A stretch of 64,000 nucleotides of DNA, from NCBI GenBank assembly GCA_024195265.1, contig JAJLRJ010000006.1, positions 5,508,615-5,572,614 on the forward strand, written 5' to 3'. This document shows, one piece after another, positions 55,720 through 64,000 of the stretch. The notes beneath the pieces are model-generated. The model searched no databases. It saw only the letters and a program-made list of their open reading frames with translations, and had not been told where the DNA came from. This stretch comes from Dendrophyllia cribrosa. Lineage: Eukaryota > Cnidaria > Anthozoa > Scleractinia > Dendrophylliidae. The translations under genes were made by a program, and so were the position numbers. How positions within the stretch are numbered: position 1 is the first letter of the stretch; every line of letters begins with the position of its first letter.

Positions 55720-56684
55720 ATTTGTGCTTCGACATGGTTTCAGGAATTACTTAGCCACCAGGCCTGGTACATAGCATCCAGGCCTGTAATAGGTATAGGT
55801 CCGTTTGGAGTGCAAAGTAGACTTCATCGAGCGCAAATATAGCTTACAGCCGCCCTCCCACTGATGAGCCCTAACAAGGGCAAAACTACGTACGGTGGCC
55901 GATAAGACCAAAACAAATACATAAAATGAAAACAGAATTACAAAAGAATAGGTAGTTACACCTCCTTGCCACTAAATTTTGACAGAGCTCTCTCTGGCGT
56001 AAGAAGAACATCTAAGTCTTTCACCTCATATGACTATTTCGGTCACGTGTTCAATACCGAAGTAGATTAACAACTACAATACTGAAGAGCGCCTCGCAAC
56101 CAGACATTGTAAAATTTTGTCAAATAAACTGCGTTCTACTTTCACCTGGCTACTCTACCATTTCAGAGGCAAATAAAATCTCCGTAACATCACCCAGTAG
56201 CAGTACCTCTATATGAAACAGTTTTAACTACACGTATCGTGGACAGGATACCGGTGTACAACAGGTTTCATGACAAACAACTCACAGAGAGAAAACTTAG
56301 TGCGACCGAAGAGCATGCCACTTAAAAGTAATTTATATAAAGTTCAAAGTGTAATTGTTCAAATCACCGATTCGCGCTCCTTTGGTATTCCTACAACAAG
56401 ACATTTCAACGTCTTTGTCGACGACAGCAGTGTACACCGCCGAATTTTAAAAAACTTTTGGTTCAAACAAAGTACAATACTAGTTTGAGACAGTGAGCGT
56501 TAAAGGGGAAGTATCACGGGAATTTTGATGTTTTTTGGTCAAAGCCATTTTACCATCATTTACTTATTTACAAAATAATACTAAAACACCATGAGAGTGA
56601 AATAAACGAATTCTTGAAAGAGAGACAGATTATGGTCTGTTCTAGCCCATTTGGAGACGAAAGTTGTATTTCATTGAGACCCAG
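55720..56684. other. 5' flank / probable promoter region of BIRC6
   Basis: No TATA box at a convincing distance and no coding sequence. CAGGCCTGGTACATAGCATC and CCAGGCCTG words lie 50-75 bp upstream of the ATG. The transcription start cannot be placed from sequence. Confidence 0.35.
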
Positions 56685-57504
56685 TCCGTGACTTTGTCAC
56701 AATTTTTGCCAGACTTTGTCACAAATTTTGCCCGACTTGGTCGCAATTTTTGCCCGGCTTAAACACAATTTTGTGCCGACGTGGTGACAATTTTGGCCCG
56801 ACTTGGTCACAATTTTGGTTCGACTTCGTCACATGTTTCGCCCGACTTGGTCCTTGGTCACAATTTTTTCCCGTCTTGGTCACAATTTTTGCCCGACTTT
56901 GTCACAAATTTTGTCCGACTTGTTGATAATTTTTGCCCGATTTGGTCACTGTTTTTGCCTGACTTGGTCACAATTTTTACCCGACTTGATCACGATTTTT
57001 CCCCGACTTGGTCACAATTTTGGCCCGACGTGGTCACAATTTTGGCCCGACTTGGTCACATTTTTGGCCCGACTTGGTTACAATTTTTCCCAGACTTGGT
57101 CACTATTTTTACCCGACTTGACCATAATTTTTGCCCGACTTCGCCACAATTTTGGGCCGACTTGGTCACAATTTTTGTCCGTCTTGGTAACAATTTTTAC
57201 CCGACTTGTTCACAATTTTTGCCCGACTTGGTCACAATTTTATCGCGACTTGGTCACCATTTTTTCCCGACTTGATCACTACTATATTTACACGAATTGG
57301 TCATAATTTTTTTACTGAGAACATGGTTGCAACTTTGGCCCGACTTAGAAACACTTTTTGCCCGACTTGGTGACAATTTTTGCCCGACTTTGTGACAATT
57401 TTGGCCCGACTTGGTCTGAATTTTTCCCGACTCGGTCACAATTTTTTCCCCACTTTTTCCCACAATATTTAACTGACTTGGTAACAATTTTTGCCCGACT
57501 TAGG
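56685..57504 (+). repeat. 22-bp degenerate tandem array (CCCGACTTGGTCACAATTTTTG), about 37 units
   Basis: Unit CCCGACTTGGTCACAATTTT plus 1-3 bases, with 5-20% variation. Because 22 is not a multiple of 3, successive units rotate through all frames; two of the + frames stay open for about 165 codons each (56781-57275 and 56803-57306), giving 22-residue protein-like repeats. Ends at the 3' end of the Penelope-like fragment. Confidence 0.93.
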
Positions 57505-57862
57505 GCAGATTTAATGACCAATATTTCGACTAGTAGAACTAGTCTTCTACAGGGCCAGCGTTGGAGTGAAAATTATATGTAACGGCTCATAAATTTGAAT
57601 ATAGATAACAAGTACATGATTGGCTAATATAAGATAACATGAAAAATATCTAAGTTGTAATAAAATATAATGACGTATATAATGTTGGTACAAAACAATG
57701 GCTAGTAAATCTGATCACTTCTAAAATAAAGCATATCATAGTTATGGTAAATATCATCTACTTCAATGTTCATCGCGTCTGTTTAGGCTATTGGGTGTTA
57801 GTGTTTTGCTTTTTTGAATAAGATAGGCTTCTCTTGCTTTGCGGCGGGAGGTGTTTTTTATT
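57505..57862 (-). mobile_element. Penelope-like element: GIY-YIG C-terminus and 3' end
   Basis: On the minus strand, RRKAREAYLIQKSKTLTPNS LNRRDEH and stop (57765-57763) is the end of the GIY-YIG endonuclease region found in Penelope-like retroelements. The 3' UTR ends in CTAGTCGAAATATTGGTCAT. Pseudogene fragment. Confidence 0.78.
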
Positions 57863-58002
57863 CTGACTCCACTAATACGAGGCATTCAATGTGAAATAGT
57901 TTATTTAGGATGAGTCAGTCAGTCATCTGATACAAAATGGATCCGTCATCTGATGCAAATTACAATAACAGAATACAGCCTTACGAATAACAATGTTTCT
58001 AA

Positions 58003-58130
58003 AAATGAGAAATTGTGCCACGCCAGATACGAAAAACCACCCTTTAGAAGTGCCAAAAAAATATGTGGAAACGTATTCCTCATCTAATGCAGCAGCACAT
58101 GACCCCCGAGGAAAGGGTACAATTAAATAA
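58003..58130 (+). repeat. Direct repeat copy A flanking the Harbinger-like MITE
   Basis: AAATTGTGCCACGCCAGATA ... ACCACCCTTTAGAAGTG ... GGTAC; copy B at about 58808-58930 reads AAAATTGTGCCACGCCAGCT ... ACCACCCTTTAGATGTG ... GGTAC. Separated by about 0.7 kb. Confidence 0.78.
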
Positions 58131-58233
58131 GCCTAAACATTATACAATATACAAAACTGAACAAGAGGAAAAGTCAGTCATCTGATAAATGTATCCTAAT
58201 AACATATCATGTCTCTTCTCCTGACCCTTTTAA

Positions 58234-58774
58234 GGGTCTGTTTACATGGAGGGAGGGTGACTCGGGTACCAGGGTCACCCTCCCAGCCGGGCTAACACAT
58301 AGCCCGCCTTTACATGGACAGGCTATTAGGGCGGGCTATCATATAGGTGAGCTATCTTTTTTTTTTGGCGGGCTCTTAAATTGTTTTGGCGGGCTCATGT
58401 TTTGGCGGACTTTTTTTATTGCAACGGCACGCTTTATTAAGCACGACATATTAACAAACATGGCAGCAAGAAGAAAGGCTATAGCGGCGAGTTTGCTGTT
58501 TTTATTGCTTGTTTTTACGGGTAATTTCAAGTCAAAAGAAATAGCCCGCCTAGGAGGGTGACCCTGGGGTGACCGTTTACATGCAGAAAAGATAGCCCGC
58601 CTAGGAGACAGCAAGCAAACAGGGTGACCCGGGTAGGCGGGTGACCCTGTCTATCATGTAAACACTTCAGTGTGCTTTGTAAAGAAATGTATGAAAAGTT
58701 GGCCCTCCCAGGGTAGCCCGGCTAGGAGGGTGACCCTGCTACCCGGGTCACCCTCCTTCCATGTAAACAGGCCC
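58234..58774. mobile_element. Harbinger-like MITE, TAA target duplication
   Basis: TAA at 58231-58233 and 58775-58777. GGGTCTGTTTACATGGAGGG at the left pairs with CCTTCCATGTAAACAGGCCC at the right, and GGGTGACCC/CAGGGTCACCCTCC subterminal repeats recur inside. TWA duplication and this end type fit PIF/Harbinger. Confidence 0.87.
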
Positions 58775-58807
58775 TAAATTACATTTCACTTACATTATAT
58801 TTCAAAA

Positions 58808-58930
58808 GTTGAGAAAATTGTGCCACGCCAGCTAAAAAACCACCCTTTAGATGTGGCCAAAAAAAAAAAAAGGTGGTATACACTCCTATAACGATGCAGT
58901 GGCACTGGACCTCGGGGGCAAAGGTACTAA
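58808..58930 (+). repeat. Direct repeat copy B flanking the Harbinger-like MITE
   Basis: See copy A at 58003-58130. Contains a 13-A run. Confidence 0.75.
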
Positions 58931-59339
58931 AACTGATAACATTACTTGATACTTGTATAACATTTCATTTCCCAACGTAACAAAAATAAAAAACTTGAAC
59001 GAAAAAAGGCAACATTCGAGAAGACTGACCGACGTAGAATGATAAATATCTCTCGCCAAACCCTTAAATAGTCCCGAGATGTCCCATGATGACACGCAAA
59101 CCTCTATATCGTGCCGTCAGAATAATAATTTCTGACTAGTTCGTTCCTACGTCACTCAGATGTCAGAAATTACATTTTTTGTCGGCAATAGCTCCAGAGG
59201 AACGAGTTTCATATTTGCAATGGAGTGACCTGGTAGGGTGAAGTGGATAGGAACTACAATTTTGAAAGTTTGAAAACAGGTCTTGTTCAGTGTAATTACG
59301 AGTAGCATTTTTATTAATAGACTTTATAGATACGTATTA

Positions 59340-59652
59340 ATTGTTAGTAGAAATTATCATGTAGTTGTATTTTATTTTGTACCAACCTGATGAATTTTTA
59401 CCGTGTAAAAATAAACATTTGTGATTGTGATTGAGGCTGTTATTAGTGGCTTGTCTATGTTCAGTTAATCGTTCGCGAAGTGTGGGTTTTGTTTCCCCAA
59501 TATATTGCTTGTTACATTTTTTGCAATGTATCAAATAAATCAAGCTTTAAAGAGTTGCAGGTTATATGCTGTTTTACTTGCCTGGTTTCATTTGTATAGT
59601 TGAAAGAGTATGATGATTTACCATTTTCGATGCGTGGACAGGTCAGACAGCC
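59340..59652 (-). pseudogene. Penelope-like element fragment: GIY-YIG domain with frameshift
   Basis: On the minus strand, CLTCPRIENGKSSYSFNYTN ETRQVKQHITCNSL is followed, after a frame change near 59540, by LIYLIHCKKCNKQYIGETKP TLRERLTEHRQATNNS. IYLI...YIG is the GIY-YIG core and the Cys-rich segment before it is usual in these elements. 5' truncated exactly where the GC-rich 15-bp array begins. Confidence 0.83.
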
Positions 59653-59937
59653 AAGATTCCCGCCGGGATCACCGCCGTGATTCCCGCCAAGATTCCCGCC
59701 GGGATCCCCGCCAAGATTCCCCTCGGGATTCCCGCCGGGATCCCCGCCGGGATTCCCGCCAAGATTCCCACCGGGATTCCCGCCAAGATTCCCGCCGGGA
59801 TCCCCGCCAAGATTCCCGCCGGGATCCCCGCCAGGATTCCTGCCAAGATCCCCGCCGGGATTCCCGCCGGGGTTCCCGCCAAGATTCACGCCGGGATTCC
59901 CGCCGGGATTCCCGCCAAGATTCCCGCCGGGATCCTG
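59653..59937. repeat. 15-bp GC-rich minisatellite (GGGATTCCCGCCAA / GGGATCCCCGCC), about 19 units
   Basis: Unit of 15 bp, a multiple of 3, so all frames stay open and give pentapeptide repeats such as AGIPAKIP or GGNPGGNL. Contrast with the AT-rich flanks is strong. Confidence 0.93.
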
Positions 59938-60087
59938 TATTTTATTTACTGATGAAAAAAGATATCTCAGTTAATTTTATATCCTTCTGTTTCTATCCAC
60001 ATATGCTGGACAGGAATGCATCAGTCACAGTAAAACACTTTCGTACTTTGACTTCGACTGATAGCATCAAATAATATGCAGCTGAAG

Positions 60088-60258
60088 TGTTATTACATTT
60101 TGCGTTAGAAAAGTTATTACATTTTGCGTTAAAATGTTATTACATTTTGCGTTAACCACTTTATTACATTTTGCGTCAATGTTATTACATTTTGCGTTAG
60201 TATTACATTTCGAGTTGATTTTTATTACATTTTGCGTTAGTATTACATTTTGCGGCGT
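60088..60258 (+). repeat. Short tandem array TTATTACATTTTGCGTTA, about eight units
   Basis: GTTATTACATTTTGCGTTAR with variable 0-9 bp spacers. Confidence 0.9.
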
Positions 60259-61617
60259 AACAAAGCGTTTTCGTATCGTTTTCACACTACTAAAACGCTC
60301 GAAAACGATGAAAACGACTGGGATTGCGTGTGTGTTAATGAAAACAAACAGTTAAAATGCACTGTAAGTAAGCGTCGAGGTAATTCTAGGTTTTACCTTG
60401 AAGTAAATATAACGCCCTGAGTTGTAACTTGTTAACGTTAGCAGAAACCACTTTCGCGCTAACTACGGAAGAGATCTGGAAAAGAGTCTTTTTCACGTGT
60501 CCATGACGTCGTAATATTCAAATCAAAGCGGAAAAGTAAGGATGGTCGATCGATTATGAAACGACTCTCGAAGTCAATTGTAGTTAATTTATTTTCTTTG
60601 TTCGCCACATTTGTGCCCGTCTGGTGGTTGAAGGACATCATTAAGTCCGGAAACCCGTAAGTCACTAGCACCTTTCAAAGACTGAAACGACTGGTGTTTT
60701 GCTTTTTCGACTGTTGAATAGTGCTAATGTTGGCACTCTTGCGGTCGTTCACAGTCGGTAGGCAAGCCGATCAAGACGGAGTCTAAAAGCACGTGTTGTC
60801 TAAAAACTGTATGATCGTGAGTTGCAGCCCATTTATGACACCTTGCTGTGACCGAAGTTTGGAATTGAAGAGGTGCTTTTATACTTTTTTTTGTGAAAAA
60901 TCAGTTAGAGGGCATTCCATGTTCGTTGAACTCAGGAGTTTTTCATAATTCATTGCGATATCTGTTGCGTTCTTTCTGCTGTATGAGAAGCATGCGATAA
61001 AAACGAAGAGGCAGGAAAGGCAGTAATCTCAGTAATAAAGTAGATTGCTCGTCTCCAGCGAAAGATGCGTCTTTTTATCCTTCTACCCGAGACGAAATGT
61101 AGGAGATCGTAGCTTCTATAAGCGGCGCCACGTAACTTTGCGAGTTGATAAGGGTCAGAAAACATATTATGGTTCCTTTGTCAGCGAGCGGAATGGAAGG
61201 TGCACCGAAATAAAACCAAAAATTCCGTAAGTGTTTTAATGTTATGCAGTTAGACTCTGTAGTTAAATTTTGTTATATCTCTATTAGTAAATAGGTATGG
61301 TGTTTTGGTTTTACATCAAGCCGAACCGCTATGTTTCGAGTTAGTTTTGGCGCGTTGTTACTGCACGATTTATGTAAAGCTTTAAAAACCGTTTCCCTCG
61401 CCTTCAGCATTTCTCGAATTTAAATTTCAGCCTACTAGCTTTGGCATAAAGAAGCCGTCAGTCTGAATTTTCTGGTAAAAGAAACGCATTTTCACTGTGT
61501 GTTTTAATCTGCGTGTTTTAGCAAAAGAATGTGGTTTATCGGTACAAACACTTTTGCTCGGCGATTTGACTAATTAGATCTCAAACATCATGCGTCCTGT
61601 TGACGGGAGTATCTAAT

Positions 61618-61665
61618 TTTCGCGGGTCGCGGGTCGCGGGTCGCGGGTAAGTTGTCGCGTGTCGC
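61618..61665 (+). repeat. GCGGGTC repeat, inverted with respect to 61860-61932
   Basis: TCGCGGGTCGCGGGTCGCGGG then GTAAGTTGTCGCG; the reverse complement words (CGACAACTTACCCGC) recur at 61860-61932. Confidence 0.8.
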
Positions 61666-61761
61666 GGGACATCCTTGGAACGCTTAGCCTACATGCGTAG
61701 CAGTGGTTTCCTGGGACGAGGGAGCATAAAGGGCTACGTACGCTAGGGACCGCTTAGACGA

Positions 61762-61812
61762 AAACACCTAGACGAAACACCTAGACGAAACACCTAGACG
61801 AAACACCTGCGT
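61762..61812 (+). repeat. Four-unit repeat ACACCTAGACGAA
   Basis: CCTAGACGAAACA repeated about four times. Confidence 0.9.
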
Positions 61813-61857
61813 AAGGAATTCTTCGTAAGCAGCGCTTAGTGATAATTAGTTTTTCAC

Positions 61858-61932
61858 CTACAACCCGCGACAATTTACCCGCGACCCGCGACAACTTACC
61901 CGCAACCCGCGACAATTTACCCGCGACCCGCG
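61858..61932 (+). repeat. Tandem CCCGCGACAATTTA array
   Basis: Units ACCCGCGACAATTTACCCGC and AACTTACCCGCAACCCGCG; complementary to 61618-61665. Ends directly at the 35-bp word repeated at 63966. Confidence 0.85.
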
Positions 61933-62679
61933 CATCGCCGAGAACACAGCGACATATCCGGGACCTTCTTAAGGTCCAGAGCGCTAAATTTGAAAAGCTT
62001 CCGTCTGACAAAAGAGCCAAATTACAAAGAAAATGGGGGAAAATGACGAAACAAGGTGTATGTTTTACTCCATAACAAAAAACTGAGTACTTTGGCGGTT
62101 AGGTTCACCCTGGCGTTTACAGAAGAGGTTTTAAGGAATCATTTAAGACCCTCTTTATTTGCCTGAGATTTGGACAACTACTATCGAATCGCGTTCTAAA
62201 ATTTGTTTTTTTCGCTGATTTCAGTATGGAAAAAACACGGCATTGATATTCAGGATGGTCTTTCTCTTCAAGAAAGGACTTGCTAACTAAGGTTCATCCT
62301 GGAAATGTTAGCCTCGTGTCTAAACAAAAGATTGGCGAAGTTTCGATTTAATACGATGCGTGGAAATACTATCAAAGCGCTATTTTCTAGAAGGTGTTCC
62401 GTAAACTAAAAGTGGCGCTCCAAAATGTCTTCCTACGAACTCCCACGAGACCGGCAAACGGATTCAAATTTGAATAATTATCTCAACACAAACAATGTTC
62501 CCTCAGTCGTGAGAGGCGGGCGCTTGTTTTTTTTGCTTGTTCAAGTTAGGATTTCAAAGAGAAGCCATCATTTATTTCACATTTCTCATTGTCCGGCAAA
62601 TAGAAAGGCCTATATTATTTTTTAAAACCTCAGTTAATATACTCTAGGTCTGAACTACGTTAACCGATCGAGTAAAAGA

Positions 62680-63250
62680 GCGCGTCTAGATCTGGACTGC
62701 AAAACGCTTTGTAAAGAGCACGAGAAACAAAGCGCAACGTACAAGCGAGTGACCCGTGATTCACGCTCGCTATTTGACAACGTTTTTAACTGAAAACCAT
62801 GTTCTGCGAAAAATAAATGTTTTTGCCATCGTACTCTGACCATTGCGAATCTGACGAGTCAAAATGAAAATCTTGCCGCACACGAATTTAATGACAAAAC
62901 GCTCTATAAAGAGCGAGAAGAATAGGACATCACGTCTTTTATAGACATTCGACGCACTTAAAATAACTTGTAAACGATCTAAACATTGTTAAAACGCGAT
63001 AGTTTGATAAAAAATTTCGGTCTTTGAGCCTCTTCAGTCGTCCGCCATATTAAAGTTCTGTAAAGAGCGCGAGTAAAAAAGCGTAACGAACAAGCGAGTG
63101 ACCCGCGCATCGCGCTCGCTATTTGGCAAAGCTTTTAACTGAAAACCACGTTCTGCGGAAAATGTTTTTGCCATCGTACTCTGACCATTGCGAATCTAAC
63201 GAGTCAAAATGAAAATCTTCCCGCACACGAATTTGTTGACAAAATGCTTT
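62680..63250 (+). repeat. Direct duplication of about 200 bp (62680-62890 and 63045-63250)
   Basis: Both copies share GAGCGAGTGACCCG-type words, CTCGCTATTTG, TTTTAACTGAAAACCA, TTTTTGCCATCGTACTCTGA and CGAGTCAAAATGAAAATCTT. Divergence about 10%, offset about 362 bp. Confidence 0.85.
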
Positions 63251-63487
63251 GAATAGAGCGCGGCCCGCCTTTAATTACAGCACGATTGTTAACTATATCG
63301 CACATTGGGATTTACATCACGTTGAATCTGCCAAGAGAATAGAGCCTAGAGTATTCCCAAAGCTTATTCTGTTGAGCAAATACAACCGACTGCTTCTATA
63401 TATGCAAATAATTATGCTGCGCATCAAGAAACTGGGCACTGTAAGTACATGTCGCGAAAGACAATGGCATTCAGGGCGATGCCTCGC

Positions 63488-63965
63488 TACTCCATGACTG
63501 GCATCACAAAGTGTACTAGGGGGGTTGCATGCTACTCCATGACTGGCATCACAAAGTGTCCTAGGGGATGGCACGCTGCTTCATGACTGTCATCACAAAG
63601 TGTCCTGGAGGGGTGCACGCTACTCCATGACTGCCATCACAAAGTGTCCTGGGCGGGTGGTACGTTACTCCATGACTGGCATCACAAAGTGTCCTGGAGG
63701 GGTGCACGCTACTCCATGACTGCCATCACAAAGTGTCCTGGGGGATGGCACGCTACTCCATGACTGCCATCACAAAGTGTCTTGGAGGAGTGCACGCTAC
63801 TCCATGACTGGCATCACAAAGTGTCCTGGGGGGCGGGAGTGGTGGTACGCTACTCCATGACTGGCATCACAAAGTGTCCTGAAGGGGTGCACGGTACTCC
63901 ATGACAGTCATCACAAAGTGTCCTGGGGGGGTGCACGCTACTCCATGACTGGCATCACAAAGTGT
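63488..63965 (+). repeat. Tandem array CTACTCCATGACTGGCATCA, about 11 units of 42-56 bp
   Basis: Core CCATGACTGGCATCACAAAG then TGTCCTGGGGG with a G-rich spacer of variable length. Confidence 0.92.
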
Positions 63966-64000
63966 CATCGCCGAGAATACAGCGACATATCCGGGACCTT
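63966..64000 (+). repeat. 35-bp direct repeat at the window edge (other copy 61933-61967)
   Basis: CATCGCCGAGAATACAGCGA CATATCCGGGACCTT; one mismatch to 61933-61967. It continues beyond the window, so the real length is unknown. Confidence 0.85.

Noticed and set aside
56781..57306. Two open frames of 164 and 167 codons
   Set aside because: By-product of the stop-free 22-bp tandem unit; both frames are open at once and neither resembles a known protein.
59512..60074. Open frames of 125 codons (minus, collagen-like GGNPGGN) and 154 codons (plus)
   Set aside because: They follow from the 15-bp array, whose length is a multiple of 3. Only the non-repetitive end of the minus frame is meaningful, as a Penelope-like remnant.
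60400..62100. A second gene upstream of BIRC6
   Set aside because: Only frames under 80 codons, none recognisable, and short GC-rich repeats dominate the area.

Overview
The window is metazoan nuclear DNA dominated by one giant gene. On the minus strand, from an ATG at 55719 to a TGA at 5992, I can assemble a complete 43-exon open reading frame of 4,377 codons. It is an orthologue of BIRC6 (BRUCE/Apollon), the giant inhibitor-of-apoptosis protein that is both E2 and E3 for ubiquitin. All 42 introns are GT-AG, every junction keeps the frame, and the protein has the family's order: N-terminal beta-propeller-like segments, one BIR zinc domain, long helical-repeat and beta-sandwich-like regions, and a C-terminal UBC domain with the catalytic cysteine. 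The closeness to vertebrate BIRC6, the exon density and the very high load of short non-autonomous DNA transposons and tRNA-derived SINEs suggest an invertebrate. A reef-building or other anthozoan cnidarian is my best guess, but the sequence alone does not prove it.

Layout. 1-5991: 3' flank of BIRC6 with no recognisable gene. Its main feature is a nearly perfect inverted repeat (arms 1917-2691 and 3055-3831) with a tRNA-derived SINE in the spacer. 5992-55719: BIRC6. Its introns hold MITEs with clear terminal inverted repeats (TTAA-bounded, TA-bounded and 5-bp-duplication types), foldback elements, SINEs, a LINE 3' end, a 17-bp minisatellite of about 44 units, a 105-bp satellite of about 13 units and a CpG-rich GCGATCGC cluster. 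55720-64000: 5' flank with no convincing gene. It carries a 22-bp degenerate tandem array, two remnants of a Penelope-like retroelement (GIY-YIG region) separated by about 1.5 kb that contains a Harbinger-like MITE, a 15-bp GC-rich array, and several short tandem or direct repeats up to the window edge.

How it works together: there is a single protein-coding gene. From established BIRC6 biology, the BIR domain docks IAP-binding-motif proteins (SMAC/DIABLO, HTRA2, processed caspases) and the C-terminal UBC, charged by UBA6, ubiquitinates them. This gives a cytosolic brake on apoptosis, plus roles in autophagy and cytokinesis. Everything else is transposon-derived or tandem repeat sequence. The unusual features are architectural: nested foldbacks, a satellite that seems to have grown from a dispersed MITE, and a duplicated exon end with a decoy splice donor.
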